Origin: Acinetobacter dispersus
Lineage (GTDB): Bacteria; Pseudomonadota; Gammaproteobacteria; Pseudomonadales; Moraxellaceae
Assembly (NCBI RefSeq): GCF_009884975.1
Contig: NZ_CP041970.1
Span: 2,976,001-3,040,000, forward strand
Reading direction: 5' to 3'
Length of the DNA stretch: 64,000 bases
Shown: piece after piece, positions 20,107-30,091 of the stretch
Layout: each line of letters starts with the position of its first letter
How positions within the stretch are numbered: position 1 is the first letter of the stretch
Notes under the pieces: generated by a model
Database searches by the model: none
Told to the model about the DNA's origin: nothing
The model's input: the letters and a program-made list of their open reading frames with translations, nothing else
Translations under genes and position numbers: made by a program

Positions 20107-21521
20107 AGCATCCTCATATATGAAGAAATATTTCTTACAATATTTCTAAAAACATCTAAAAACATAAAAACACTAAATATCAAAAAAAACAATGCAGCGA
20201 CAACAATATAAATATGCTCCCACCCCATTAAAGAAACTAACAGCGAGAACAACACACAAAGCAAACTATGTAAATATAATTTAGACCGCTTAAAATCCTT
20301 CCAAACTCGACTAGAAATCTCTGTTCTGAGAATAAAATAAATCCAAAATGAAATAGCTATAGATATTGCCGCTCCAATAGCACCATTACTTCTAACTAAA
20401 AACCATAATAGAAGCATATTTGCAAGCAAACCAATAATACTTGCAAATATAGATAGAACCGTTTTTCTCTTAACTAATATTCCTATCGCCGTAGACTCAG
20501 ATAATGTATAAAGAAGCGGCTGCAAAACACATAACAATATTATATATTCAATCCCACTATATGTATTTGGTAAAAATTTAGGAATTAGTGGCATGACCAA
20601 ACAGATTGAAAATAATATAAATGAAATTACCAATGCGATAAACTGACTTACATACTCTACTTCCTTGACTGGATCACCTTCTTTAATTAACTTATAAATT
20701 GTCGGAACCCATATTGTATTAAAAATAGTTGTTAATACACTAAAACCTGCTGATATACTGACAGCAACACTAAAAATCCCTACTTCCAATAATGTTGAAT
20801 TATTTAGTAGAAATATACGAGAGCATGCTTGCATTAGCCAAAAGACTAATCCACTAATAACTAAAGGAAATCCAAAAATAAGCATTTTCTTCAAAATTTC
20901 ATAATCAAATTTCACTTTTAGAAGACAAATTAATTCTTCTTTTATATATAGACAAAAAACCAACAGTACTAAAAATAATGAACCGGCTTGAATTGTAATT
21001 AATTTATTAAAATTGACTTCATTAGCCCCCCAAAAAAACAAACCTAAAACAGCTATAAGAAGGAATATTTTTGGAAAAATTTGACTTATAGAGTAAACTA
21101 ATCCTTTTTCTTGCATTCTGATATTCAATGTTATATATCTAAGCAGCACAGTCAAAATTACACAGATTATTGTCATATAGGACAAGTAACACGATGATAA
21201 TTTATATGCATTTTGTGAAATGGAATCTACTCCAAAAAGCATAAACAATGATGCGATAAATATACTAAATAAGACTGACGTTAGAGTTGATGTTTTAAAA
21301 ATGACTGCCTTATTCTCAACTTCATGATATTCTCGAACATAAGCTTGGTCCAAACCCAATGTAAGTAAAATGCAAGAAAAACTCATCACAATTTGTAAAA
21401 TACTAAATCGGCCGATATCCTCTACAGTAAACATCCAAGCTAATGTTGGTATCGTCAAAACGCCTAACAATGCTGCCCCAATTGGACCAATACTAAACTG
21501 TAATATTTTTGTTATATTCAT
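20103..21521 (-). CDS. wzx: Repeat-unit flippase Wzx (polysaccharide transporter, MOP superfamily)
   Basis: 472 residues with about 12-14 hydrophobic helices spread evenly. The N-terminal pattern SIGPIGAALLGVLTIPTLAWMFTVEDIGRFSILQ and the AYVREYHEVE segment are characteristic of Wzx-type lipid-linked oligosaccharide flippases. It moves the undecaprenyl-linked repeat unit across the inner membrane. It overlaps both neighbours by 4 bp (ATGA), so the glycosyltransferase, wzx and wzy genes are translationally chained. AT-rich, as usual for serotype-specific genes. Confidence 0.92.
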   Translation of the reverse strand: MNITKILQFSIGPIGAALLGVLTIPTLAWMFTVEDIGRFSILQIVMSFSCILLTLGLDQAYVREYHEVENKAVIFKTSTLTSVLFSIFIASLFMLFGVDSISQNAYKLSSCYLSYMTIICVILTVLLRYITLNIRMQEKGLVYSISQIFPKIFLLIAVLGLFFWGANEVNFNKLITIQAGSLFLVLLVFCLYIKEELICLLKVKFDYEILKKMLIFGFPLVISGLVFWLMQACSRIFLLNNSTLLEVGIFSVAVSISAGFSVLTTIFNTIWVPTIYKLIKEGDPVKEVEYVSQFIALVISFILFSICLVMPLIPKFLPNTYSGIEYIILLCVLQPLLYTLSESTAIGILVKRKTVLSIFASIIGLLANMLLLWFLVRSNGAIGAAISIAISFWIYFILRTEISSRVWKDFKRSKLYLHSLLCVLFSLLVSLMGWEHIYIVVAALFFLIFSVFMFLDVFRNIVRNISSYMRML

Positions 21522-22600
21522 TTTAATGTATTTTTATATAATTCAGTGAACTTAGATACTATAGAATTTGCTGAATAAGTAGAACTGAGATGATCATACT
21601 TTTGAGTCTCTTCATGAAGTATAGTTTTTTCCAGATTACTTAAACTTTCTTCACTATAATCTTTTATTACAAATCCATGATTATCATTAACAAATTTTTC
21701 GTAAGGTAATAGATTGCTTAAAATCGGAAAACTCCCTCTCAAATATGGTTCAACTACTCCTCCTCCAAGGGCATCAGAAATAGGCACGGATATATGAAAT
21801 TTTGTTTGCCCATAAAGGATATATAATTCCTCTGTGTTCAATAACCTGTTAATAAAAATAACTTTGTCATTCAATACACCTAAATTCTCTTTAAATTTCT
21901 CTACATCTTTATCTGATGAAAAACCACGTAAAACTACAATTTTGAATTCATCTATATTAGAAATTTTTTTTATAATTTTTATGACACCATCAGGATTATA
22001 AATACTTGACACACCTCGAGGAGATACGATAAGTCGATCATTCGAACAAATATCAAACTCCTCTTTGAAAATCTTTTCAATCAATTCTTGATTACTATCT
22101 GAGGGTTTTTCCACTGGAAATCCCCAATAAAAAACATCCGTTTTATTTTTAACAAACTCGCCATACTGGAAAACAAGTTCATCTAGAATATGTGAGGAAG
22201 ATGTATGTAATTTATCTGCCTTTGTAACTACAATTTTATTTATTAACCTAAAGATACCTCTCTTCATTAATGAACCTCTCTTAGGAGCCAACATTACATC
22301 AGATCCCCATAAGCCGACCAGCAATGGCTTTTTCTGAAATATAGCCATAACTCCATAATGGTTAATAATATGTGCATGAACTATATCTGGGTTTAGTTTT
22401 TTAACTAATTTATTAACTTTGTAAAATTTAAAATAATCTATAAAACTGTTAATCTCACCTAAGCCAATTAGTTTTTTCTCTAAATCAGTTTCAACATTAA
22501 AGCTTGCAACCCAAATTTCACAATCGCTATACGTTTCTAAAGCTTTTACCAACCGTTGAACAATTGGTGAAGAATAAGGTGCAAGCATTAATATTTTCAT
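21518..22600 (-). CDS. Glycosyltransferase family 4
   Basis: 360 residues. Recognisable features are the N-terminal MKILMLAPYSSPIVQRLVKAL, a DIVHAHIINHYGVMA acceptor-side motif, LLVGLWGSDVMLAPKRG, and the donor-side RGVSSIYNPDGVIKII and SDALGGGVVEPYLRGSFPILS. It is one of three glycosyltransferases of the locus. It follows dgaC with a 1-bp gap and overlaps wzx by 4 bp. Adjacency to the dga genes makes it a candidate for the diacetamido-uronic acid transferase, which is inference only. Confidence 0.85.
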   Translation of the reverse strand: MKILMLAPYSSPIVQRLVKALETYSDCEIWVASFNVETDLEKKLIGLGEINSFIDYFKFYKVNKLVKKLNPDIVHAHIINHYGVMAIFQKKPLLVGLWGSDVMLAPKRGSLMKRGIFRLINKIVVTKADKLHTSSSHILDELVFQYGEFVKNKTDVFYWGFPVEKPSDSNQELIEKIFKEEFDICSNDRLIVSPRGVSSIYNPDGVIKIIKKISNIDEFKIVVLRGFSSDKDVEKFKENLGVLNDKVIFINRLLNTEELYILYGQTKFHISVPISDALGGGVVEPYLRGSFPILSNLLPYEKFVNDNHGFVIKDYSEESLSNLEKTILHEETQKYDHLSSTYSANSIVSKFTELYKNTLK

Positions 22601-22601
22601 C

Positions 22602-23681
22602 TTACTTCCAACAATCTACAATGGTAACGATGTTCGCATGATCTAAATAAGGGTGCATTGGCAAGCTCATGACTCTTTCAGCAATTGCATCACCTACGGG
22701 CAACATCACGCTTGCATCTGCTACAGCAGGTTGCTTATTCAAAGGAATAGGATAATGTACAGCCGTTGGAATCCCTTGAGCTTTTAATTTTTCCTGAACA
22801 TCTGCACGATTATCAACTTGAATCGTATACTGTGCCCAAGCACTGGTGTTATGCAGCTCAAGATATGGGGTTGTATGAATACCTGCCTGATTAAATAACT
22901 GGTTATAAATTTCAGCTACTTTTTGGCGAGCTTGCATTTCATCATCCAAAATTTCTAGCTTTGGTAATAAAATGGCGGCCTGAATGGTATCTAGACGGCT
23001 ATTCACGCCCACACGGATATGATGATAACGCTTGTCCTGACCATGACGTGCAATCTGGCGAATCACTTTTGCCAACTCATCATCGCTGGTAAAAATAGCC
23101 CCACCATCACCATAGCAGCCCAATGGTTTACTTGGGAAAAAACTGGTACAAGCAACCGTACTTAAGTTACAGCTTTTACGACCTTTGTAGGTTGCACCGA
23201 AACTTTGTGCAGCATCTTCAATGACTGGAATACCATGCTTTGCAGCAATCGCATTGATCGCATCAAAGTCAGCACATTGACCATATAAACTTACAGGAAT
23301 AATGGCCTTGGTTCGAGGAGTAATGGCTGCCTCTAACTTTTCCACATCTAAGTTATAAGTTTTAGGATTTACATCCACATAAACTGGCTTTGCACCCAAT
23401 AAAGCCACTGTTTCGGCTGTCGCAATATAAGTAAAACCTGGTGTGATCACTTCATCACCTGGTCCTATACCAAATGCCATTTGTGCAATTTGCAATGCAT
23501 CTGTGCCATTGGCACACGTAATACAGTGCTTCGCACCAACATAAGCAGCTAACTTTTCTTCTAGTTCAGTGACTTCTGGCCCAAGAATATACTGACCATG
23601 TGTCAATACATTTTGAATACCTGCATCAATTTTATCTTTAATTCGATGTTGCTGCGCTTTTAAATCAATAAAGTCAATCAT
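22602..23681 (-). CDS. dgaC: UDP-3-oxo-GlcNAcA aminotransferase (WbpE/WlbC type)
   Basis: A 359-residue DegT/DnrJ/EryC1 aminotransferase. The PLP lysine is Lys185 in TSFFPSKPLGCYGDGGA, with the conserved EDAAQSFGATYKGRK just before. It aminates C3 of the 3-keto sugar produced by DgaA/WbpB to give UDP-GlcNAc3NA. It follows the acetyltransferase gene by 1 bp, completing gna-dgaA-dgaB-dgaC. Less AT-rich than the wzx/wzy core. Confidence 0.93.
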   Translation of the reverse strand: MIDFIDLKAQQHRIKDKIDAGIQNVLTHGQYILGPEVTELEEKLAAYVGAKHCITCANGTDALQIAQMAFGIGPGDEVITPGFTYIATAETVALLGAKPVYVDVNPKTYNLDVEKLEAAITPRTKAIIPVSLYGQCADFDAINAIAAKHGIPVIEDAAQSFGATYKGRKSCNLSTVACTSFFPSKPLGCYGDGGAIFTSDDELAKVIRQIARHGQDKRYHHIRVGVNSRLDTIQAAILLPKLEILDDEMQARQKVAEIYNQLFNQAGIHTTPYLELHNTSAWAQYTIQVDNRADVQEKLKAQGIPTAVHYPIPLNKQPAVADASVMLPVGDAIAERVMSLPMHPYLDHANIVTIVDCWK

Positions 23682-23682
23682 A

Positions 23683-24261
23683 TTAACCTTGCTTTGTCAG
23701 TGTCGTTCCATCAAGTTGATAAACTGCTCCTGTGTGCGAACAGGTCACTTGTGCCTGCCCATGCAAAGGGAGATCCAGCTGTTCACCAAACTCACTCATC
23801 CAGCCGATTTGTTTTGCAGGTACACCGACCATCAGTGCATATGCAGGTATGTCTTTATTCACTACCGCACCTGCCCCAACAAAAGCATATGCCCCAATAG
23901 TCACACCACAGACAATGGTACAGTTTGCGCCTAATGTGGCACCCTTTTTCACCAGTGTGTCACGATATTGGTCTTTTCGCTCAATCAGAGAGCGTGGGTT
24001 ATATACATTGGTAAAGACCATACTTGGCCCACAAAATACGCCTTCTTCCAGAACGACATTATCGTAAACCGATACGTTGTTCTGAACTTTACAGTGGTCG
24101 CCAATGACAACGCGGTTACCCACAAATACGTTTTGGCCTAAAGACACGCCTTTACCGATTTTGGCACCACCACAGACATGAACAAAATGCCAAACACGGG
24201 AATCATCACCAATTTGTGCACCATCATCAACTATGGCCGTTTCATGTTGATAAAAGCTCAT
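23683..24261 (-). CDS. dgaB: UDP-GlcNAc3NA 3-N-acetyltransferase (WbpD/WlbB type)
   Basis: A 192-residue left-handed beta-helix acetyltransferase with hexapeptide repeats from about residue 12 to 150 ([53 protein letters not shown]) and the [29 protein letters not shown] ending typical of WbpD. It acetylates the C3 amino group to give UDP-GlcNAc3NAcA. Its ATG overlaps the dgaA stop by 4 bp. Confidence 0.93.
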   Translation of the reverse strand: MSFYQHETAIVDDGAQIGDDSRVWHFVHVCGGAKIGKGVSLGQNVFVGNRVVIGDHCKVQNNVSVYDNVVLEEGVFCGPSMVFTNVYNPRSLIERKDQYRDTLVKKGATLGANCTIVCGVTIGAYAFVGAGAVVNKDIPAYALMVGVPAKQIGWMSEFGEQLDLPLHGQAQVTCSHTGAVYQLDGTTLTKQG

Positions 24262-25208
24262 GCTTTTTTCACCTTTGCCAATAATGGATGCGGATTTGCT
24301 GGGTTTTCAACAATTGGTGAAACGCGAATCACTTCAACAGTCTCAATTGCTGCACGGTTTTCTTCAACACCGTAACCTTTACCTTCTAATACACGTTGAT
24401 AGCTTTGCGTATGCAAATCGGTAAAACCGCCTGAAAATTCAAGTTCTTCATTTTCAATGGTAATACTGCGATAAGTCAGTTTTTCACCTTGTACCGCATT
24501 CTCTGGAAGGTTATTTGCATCAATCGACAAGAACCAACGCACACGCGCGCGCTCATATTCCAAATACCCCGAAGATGTTTTTTCATCACGGAAATGCACT
24601 TCATTTTTAACGATTTTTCCAAAAATAAAATGCAACATGTCGTAGAAATGCACACCAATATTGGTTGCTACACCGCCAGATTTGTTGTCCACGCCTTTCC
24701 ATGATTTTAAATACCATTTACCGCGGGAAGTTAAATAAGTGAGATCAACATCAAATACTTTATCTGCTGGCGCTGCTTGAACTTTATCTCGCAATGCGAT
24801 AATCGACGGGTGTAAACGCAATTGTAAAATTGAATTTACCTTGGCACCATATTGCTTTTCATATTCTGAAAGCATATTTAAATCTTCTGAATTCAGCACC
24901 AATGGCTTTTCACAAATGACCTCAATACCATTTTTCAAAGCATATTTCATATGTGGCGCATGTAGGTAGTTGGGTGAGCAGATCGCAACATAATCTAGCT
25001 TTTCACCTTTTAATTTTTGGTCTTCTACATACGCTTCAAATTCTTCAAACTCAGTAAAAAATTCTGCTTCAGGAAAATGACTATCCATAATCCCCACAGA
25101 GTCGTTTACATCCATGGCAACAGCTAAAGTATTACCTGTTTCTTTGATCGCTTTCAGGTGGCGTGGTGCGATATATCCAGCCGCACCAATAAGAGCAAAT
25201 TTTTTCAT
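24258..25208 (-). CDS. dgaA: UDP-GlcNAcA 3-dehydrogenase (WbpB/WlbA type oxidoreductase)
   Basis: A 316-residue Gfo/Idh/MocA family oxidoreductase. The N-terminal [22 protein letters not shown] is the NAD-binding fold, CEKPL the family signature, and [20 protein letters not shown] carries the active-site region. It oxidises C3 of UDP-N-acetylglucosaminuronate before transamination by DgaC. A TTG at 25226 extends the frame, but the ATG at 25208 preceded by GAAGTGA is the better start. It follows gna by 25 bp. Confidence 0.92.
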   Translation of the reverse strand: MKKFALIGAAGYIAPRHLKAIKETGNTLAVAMDVNDSVGIMDSHFPEAEFFTEFEEFEAYVEDQKLKGEKLDYVAICSPNYLHAPHMKYALKNGIEVICEKPLVLNSEDLNMLSEYEKQYGAKVNSILQLRLHPSIIALRDKVQAAPADKVFDVDLTYLTSRGKWYLKSWKGVDNKSGGVATNIGVHFYDMLHFIFGKIVKNEVHFRDEKTSSGYLEYERARVRWFLSIDANNLPENAVQGEKLTYRSITIENEELEFSGGFTDLHTQSYQRVLEGKGYGVEENRAAIETVEVIRVSPIVENPANPHPLLAKVKKA

Positions 25209-25233
25209 CGTTTCACTTCTTTTCAATTTTAAA

Positions 25234-26529
25234 TTATAGACGGAATACTGTAAAACCTTGTTCAGCCATAATCGTACGATCTAATAAACCTTTAACATCG
25301 GCAAGAACTGGCTTATTACTACGCACATAGCTTTTTAACTCGGCTGCGGACAAACTACGGAATTCATTATGCCCAACAGCAATCACCAGTGCATCGACTG
25401 GGTGTTCAGCATTGACCTGCCCCAATTCAATACCATATTCGTGTTTCACTTCTTCAGCATCTGCCCACGGATCTGCAACGACCACTTGAGCACCCCAAGC
25501 TTCAAACTCTTTAATTAAGTCCGCGACTTTACTATTACGGATATCTGGACAGTTTTCTTTAAAGGTAACGCCGAGTACACCTACTTTTGCACGAGGCACA
25601 TCGATACCATTTTGTAACATACGTTTGATGGTATTACGCGCCACATAACGTGCCATATTGTCATTAATACGACGACCCGCCAAAATGACTTGCGGGTGGT
25701 AGCCCACTTCTTCTGCTTTATGAGTTAAATAGTAAGGATCAACACCAATACAATGACCACCCACTAGACCAGGGCGGAAAGGTAAGAAGTTCCATTTACT
25801 GCCAGCGGCTTCAAGCACATCAATCGTATCAATACCCAAACGATCAAAAATAACCGAGAGTTCATTTACCAAAGCAATATTTAAGTCACGCTGGGTGTTT
25901 TCAATCACTTTGGCTGCTTCTGCAACTTTAATACTTGATGCTTTATGTGTACCTGCCGTAATAATGCTGGCATAGACAGCATCTACTTTATCTGCAATTT
26001 CTGGTGTACTACCGCTGGTGATTTTTTTAATCTTGGTTAAGGTATTTACCTTATCACCAGGGTTAATACGTTCAGGGCTATAACCTGCAAAGAAATCCTG
26101 ATTAAATTTCAGGCCTGAAATTTTCTCAAGCACAGGAATACAGACTTCTTCAGTAGCACCTGGGTAAACAGTCGACTCATAAACAACAATATCGCCTTTT
26201 TTAATGACCTTGCCTAAAGTTTCACTGGCTTTTCTTAATGGCGTTAAATCAGGGCGATTAACCTCATCTACAGGTGTTGGCACAGTCACAATAAAAAAGT
26301 TACAGCTTTTTAAGTCTTCTAAATTTGCGCTATAACTTAAGTTTTTTGCTTGACTTAATTCTTCTGGTGAAACTTCTAAAGTATGATCTTGACCACTTTT
26401 GAGTTCATCTATACGTTTTTGATGAATATCGAAACCTACCACAGGAGTTTTTTTGCCAAACTCAACTGCCAATGGCAAGCCTACATACCCTAAACCAATA
26501 ATTGCTATTTTCAATTCGGCAAGTTGCAT
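25234..26529 (-). CDS. gna: UDP-N-acetylhexosamine 6-dehydrogenase Gna (WbpA/WecC family)
   Basis: A 431-residue NAD-dependent dehydrogenase that oxidises C6 of UDP-GlcNAc (or UDP-ManNAc) to the uronic acid. The Rossmann motif IAIIGLGYVGLPLA is canonical and the catalytic cysteine is present in GLVGGHCIGVDPYYL (Cys260), in contrast to the ugd gene of the same locus. It is the first gene of the long capsule operon, downstream of a 5' region with an extended -10 promoter. A GTG one codon upstream is possible. Its product feeds the dga pathway. Confidence 0.94.
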   Translation of the reverse strand: MQLAELKIAIIGLGYVGLPLAVEFGKKTPVVGFDIHQKRIDELKSGQDHTLEVSPEELSQAKNLSYSANLEDLKSCNFFIVTVPTPVDEVNRPDLTPLRKASETLGKVIKKGDIVVYESTVYPGATEEVCIPVLEKISGLKFNQDFFAGYSPERINPGDKVNTLTKIKKITSGSTPEIADKVDAVYASIITAGTHKASSIKVAEAAKVIENTQRDLNIALVNELSVIFDRLGIDTIDVLEAAGSKWNFLPFRPGLVGGHCIGVDPYYLTHKAEEVGYHPQVILAGRRINDNMARYVARNTIKRMLQNGIDVPRAKVGVLGVTFKENCPDIRNSKVADLIKEFEAWGAQVVVADPWADAEEVKHEYGIELGQVNAEHPVDALVIAVGHNEFRSLSAAELKSYVRSNKPVLADVKGLLDRTIMAEQGFTVFRL

Positions 26530-26615
26530 CACAATCAGCCTATTCCTTTATAAAGTTTACATCAATATCAAATGATTTTTTTCAGGCCTAATGCTTTACA
26601 TTAAACGTCGTGCGT

Positions 26616-26624
26616 ACTATAGCA
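26616..26624 (-). promoter_or_regulatory. Candidate extended -10 promoter of the gna operon
   Basis: The minus strand reads TGCTATAGT, a TGn extended -10 with a 5/6 hexamer, in the 207-bp gap between mnaA and gna. It would give a leader of about 75-80 bases. No good -35 is visible, as is common with extended -10 promoters. Next to the mnaA stop there is only an imperfect hairpin (AGACTTCTT with AAGAAGAGGTCT), so read-through from mnaA is also likely. Confidence 0.45.
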
Positions 26625-26736
26625 AATTTTTTAAGAATCCCTCATGGCAATTGTATGATTGTGTTTACTGAAACTAATCAATGGTTCTTATAAACCAGAT
26701 CAGTGGAATTTATAAAACAACGTACAGACCTCTTCT

Positions 26737-27876
26737 TTAACAAGAAGTCTTGATTAAAAACTGAATAATCTGCTGACAGGCTCTACCATCACCATAAGGA
26801 TTATGTGCGGCAGCCATTTCATTATAAAAGTCAGGATTTTCAATCAATTCTGTTACAGACTCTGCAATAGTCGCTATATCTGTTCCAACTAAACGCACTG
26901 TGCCCGCTTCAACCGCTTCTGGACGTTCTGTTGTATCTCGCATCACCAGCACGGGTTTACCCAAAGATGGTGCTTCCTCTTGAATACCACCAGAATCGGT
27001 CAGAATCAGATAACTGCGATTCATCAAATAGACAAAAGGTAAATAATCTTGAGGAGCAATTAGATAAATATTGTCAATATCGGCTAAAAGCGCATTGACC
27101 GGTTGCTGTACATTTGGGTTTAAATGGACAGGATAAACGATTTGGATATCAGGATATTTTTTAGCTAAATTACCTAATGCCTGACAAATATTTAAAAAGC
27201 CTTGACCAAAATTCTCACGGCGGTGACCTGTAACCAAGATCAATTTCTTATCCGCATCGAGGAATGAAAACTTTTGTTGAAATTGATCAATGAGTGACTG
27301 GTCCTGCTCAACCTTGTGCTTCACTTGTAGTAAAGCATCAATCACTGTATTGCCTGTGACAATGATATGGTCAGGATTCACATGTTCTTGAATTAAATTG
27401 TTATATGACGATTGAGTCGGAGCAAAATGATAATTTGCCAGCACGCCCGTTAATTGTCGATTGGCTTCTTCTGGCCAAGGAGAATATAAATCTCCAGTCC
27501 GCAACCCTGCCTCAACATGGCCTACTTTTATTTTGTGGTAATACGCGGCCAATGCAGCAGCAAAAGTCGTGGCAGTATCGCCATGCACTAAAATCAGATC
27601 AGGTGTCCATTGCTCGAATACCTGCTCTAGACCTTTAAGCACCCCAGAAGTCACATCCGATAGGGTTTGCCCAGGTTTCATTAAATTTAAGTCAAAATCA
27701 GGTTTTAAATCAAAAAGCTCCAAGACCTGATCCAACATCTGCCGATGTTGTCCCGTCACACAGACTTTAGTCTCAAAATCTTGATGAAACTGTTGTAACT
27801 TTAAGGCCAAAGGCGCCATCTTGATCGCTTCAGGTCGAGTACCGAACACCAATAAAACTTTTTTCACCGAATTCAC
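26737..27876 (-). CDS. mnaA: UDP-GlcNAc 2-epimerase (MnaA/WecB type)
   Basis: A 379-residue non-hydrolysing epimerase interconverting UDP-GlcNAc and UDP-ManNAc. Motifs are [17 protein letters not shown] at the N-terminus, [37 protein letters not shown] and [31 protein letters not shown]. All are the standard MnaA set and distinct from the second epimerase at 16514-17584. It is the first minus-strand gene after the divergent capsule promoter region. UDP-ManNAc could be used directly or oxidised by Gna to UDP-ManNAcA. Confidence 0.94.
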   Translation of the reverse strand: MNSVKKVLLVFGTRPEAIKMAPLALKLQQFHQDFETKVCVTGQHRQMLDQVLELFDLKPDFDLNLMKPGQTLSDVTSGVLKGLEQVFEQWTPDLILVHGDTATTFAAALAAYYHKIKVGHVEAGLRTGDLYSPWPEEANRQLTGVLANYHFAPTQSSYNNLIQEHVNPDHIIVTGNTVIDALLQVKHKVEQDQSLIDQFQQKFSFLDADKKLILVTGHRRENFGQGFLNICQALGNLAKKYPDIQIVYPVHLNPNVQQPVNALLADIDNIYLIAPQDYLPFVYLMNRSYLILTDSGGIQEEAPSLGKPVLVMRDTTERPEAVEAGTVRLVGTDIATIAESVTELIENPDFYNEMAAAHNPYGDGRACQQIIQFLIKTSC

Positions 27877-28539
27877 CCTTTTTATGTATGAGTTATTATT
27901 TATGCTTTGAACGTTGCTTCACCCGAATAAGGCCTTTAAATCATTCGACCTATTTCATCATTGTTATGTCAGACTTCAGACATAACAATGACAGATTTGT
28001 GTTAATTGAAAGAACTGCTTCAGAACCAACCTAAGCTTGATCACCCAAACCAACCATGTTCATCTTTTCTTTGGCGTTGACCCATTGCGCTTTAGTCTGT
28101 AGCGTATAAATTTCTATCATTGCTGTGTTTTAAAGCATAATCCTTTTAACTTTTCTCATACACTGTCATGATTCAGGTTCTATCGTCTTTGCCGTTCATG
28201 TTGTAGCCCCTGCCTCCTCTAGAAACGCTATCTCAGAACACCACATCCCCCCTGTTTCAACGTGTCCATTCAAACTAAAATATCCTAAAGAGCAAGGCAT
28301 TAACCTCACTTTGATTTATAGGGTAGAGCGACTTCTCTCCTCAGCTATTTCAGTTTGCTTATCTCGACTCAATGAGAGTAATTTGTTGGCTTATTTGCAT
28401 ATTTTTCAGCAATACTAAACATACAAACCGAAATGATTCCTCGATGCTTTTTTAATATTTTTCAGCTAGAATGACCCCAATTCCAAGTCCAAAGATATGT
28501 TGTTGTGTGACAACAGATATAACTATTCAAGGGTCGAGT
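27877..28539. promoter_or_regulatory. Divergent capsule promoter region (mnaA / wza) with a long stem-loop
   Basis: 663 bp without a credible gene, separating the mnaA and wza directions. It contains a 13-bp perfect stem (27958-27970 with 27979-27991, TCATTGTTATGTC and its complement) around an 8-base loop, not followed by a T-run on either strand, about 80-115 bp upstream of mnaA. Long leader regions are known at this place in Acinetobacter capsule loci. I could not place promoter hexamers with confidence and saw no ops/JUMPStart element. Confidence 0.55.
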
Positions 28540-29640
28540 GTGAAGCATTATCAACTTTTTTCCATTCTTGCAATTAGCCTTAGTGCGACAGCTTGTGCTG
28601 TTACCTCTGGCTTGCAAACTTATGATATTCCAAGTGAGGGCGTTTACACGACTGACCAGGGAACCAATGTCAATGTTATAAAAATTACACAAGATAACTT
28701 ACCCGCGATTCAGCCCGCTCAAATCGACTATCGCAATAATTACTCGACGCTTTTTAAACAGCAACAGCCAGCTTATCGTTTAAGTTCTGGTGATGTACTT
28801 TCTATTCAACTTTGGGCTTATCCAGAAATTACCCCTCCAGTCAATAATTTAACCAATGATCAATCGATTCAGGCCAATGGTTATCCAATTGATTCGAATG
28901 GTTATGTTCAAGTTCCTTTGGTGGGTCGTTATAAAGCCTCAGGAAAAACACTGGCCCAGCTCAATACGGACTTACGCGGTCAGTTTGCGCATTATCTGAA
29001 AAATCCAGATGTCATCGTACGGGTACTGTCTTATCAAGGACAGCGCTATTCAGTCCAAGGCAGTGTAACTAAAGGCGGACAATTCTTTCTGAATGACCAA
29101 CCAATTAGTATCTATACTGCTTTGGGTATGGCAGGTGGTGTAACCGATAGAGGCGATAATACCTTTATCCAGTTGATTCGTAATGGCACCACCTATGACC
29201 TCAACACCATTGCCTTAGAAAAAGCTGGCTATTCTCTGCATAAACTCTTGGTTCAACCCAACGATACAATCTACGTCAGCACCAAAGACAATCAAAAAAT
29301 TTATGTGATGGGTGAATCTGGTAAGAATCAGGCTCTACCAATGCGTGATCAAGGCTTGACCTTAAGTGATGCTTTAGGTGAAAGCTTAGGTATCAACCCG
29401 CTGTCTGGCAGCGCGAGCCGTATTTATGTTTTAAGAACTAACCCAAACGATCGCCATACCGAGCTATACCATTTGAATTTAGTAAGCTTGGGCGATTTTG
29501 GTCTGGCCAACCAGTTTAGATTGCGAAGTAATGATATCGTCTATGTCGATGCGACAGGTCTAACTCGCTGGCAACGTGTAATTAACCAAATTATTCCTTT
29601 CTCTAGTGCACTATATAACTTTGATCGTCTAGGGCAATAA
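28540..29640 (+). CDS. wza: Capsule export outer-membrane lipoprotein Wza
   Basis: A 366-residue polysaccharide export protein. The reading frame extends to an ATG at 28471, but a GTG start at 28540 gives a standard lipoprotein signal (KHYQLFSILAISLSATAC) with the lipobox Cys at about residue 19. The extra 23 upstream residues would disrupt it. The polysaccharide-export domain (YRLSSGDVLSIQLWAYPEI...GYPIDSNGYVQVPLVGRYKASGKT) is followed by SLBB-type domains (YSVQGSVTKGGQF, IYVMGESGKNQALP). It forms the octameric outer-membrane channel, first of the wza-wzb-wzc operon with 5 bp to wzb. Confidence 0.93.
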   Translation: MKHYQLFSILAISLSATACAVTSGLQTYDIPSEGVYTTDQGTNVNVIKITQDNLPAIQPAQIDYRNNYSTLFKQQQPAYRLSSGDVLSIQLWAYPEITPPVNNLTNDQSIQANGYPIDSNGYVQVPLVGRYKASGKTLAQLNTDLRGQFAHYLKNPDVIVRVLSYQGQRYSVQGSVTKGGQFFLNDQPISIYTALGMAGGVTDRGDNTFIQLIRNGTTYDLNTIALEKAGYSLHKLLVQPNDTIYVSTKDNQKIYVMGESGKNQALPMRDQGLTLSDALGESLGINPLSGSASRIYVLRTNPNDRHTELYHLNLVSLGDFGLANQFRLRSNDIVYVDATGLTRWQRVINQIIPFSSALYNFDRLGQ

Positions 29641-29645
29641 TTAAA

Positions 29646-30074
29646 ATGGAGATTAAGAGCGTTTTAGTTGTTTGCGTTGGCAATATTTGCCGTAGCCCGA
29701 TGGCAGAGTATTTACTCAAACAGCAACACCCTGACCTGCAGATTCAATCTGCAGGTATTTCAGGGCTAACAGGACATCCAGCTGATGATAAAGCTCAGCT
29801 TTGTATGCAACGCTTGAATATTGATATGCAGTCGCATATTGCAAAAAAACTAAATGCAGAGCAACTTAAACAAGCAGATCTGATTTTAGTGATGAGCAAT
29901 AACCAGCAAAAGCATATTGAGCAAACATGGCCGTTTGCAAAAGGCAAAGTTTTTCGCCTGGGGCATTGGCAAAACAAAAACGTACCTGATCCCTACCAAC
30001 ATGATCAAGTTTTTTTTGATAATACCTGTCAGCTGATTCAACAGTGTGTTGCTGACTGGAAAAATTATATTTAA
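29646..30074 (+). CDS. wzb: Low-molecular-weight protein tyrosine phosphatase Wzb
   Basis: 142 residues with the P-loop CVGNICRSPMAEYLL (Cys10, Arg16) and the general-acid Asp in VPDPYQHD near the C-terminal third. It dephosphorylates the tyrosine-rich tail of Wzc, cycling the kinase during capsule assembly. It lies between wza and wzc, 17 bp before wzc. Confidence 0.95.
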   Translation: MEIKSVLVVCVGNICRSPMAEYLLKQQHPDLQIQSAGISGLTGHPADDKAQLCMQRLNIDMQSHIAKKLNAEQLKQADLILVMSNNQQKHIEQTWPFAKGKVFRLGHWQNKNVPDPYQHDQVFFDNTCQLIQQCVADWKNYI

Positions 30075-30091
30075 CTTTTTAGATTAAGATT

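Noticed and set aside
28201..28230. Possible ops/JUMPStart element for RfaH-type antitermination
   Set aside because: A minus-strand AGGCAGGGGCTACAAC stretch superficially recalls JUMPStart but lacks the GGCGGTAG core.
28471..28539. Upstream ATG extension of wza
   Set aside because: It adds 23 residues in front of a complete lipoprotein signal peptide, so the GTG at 28540 is the functional start.
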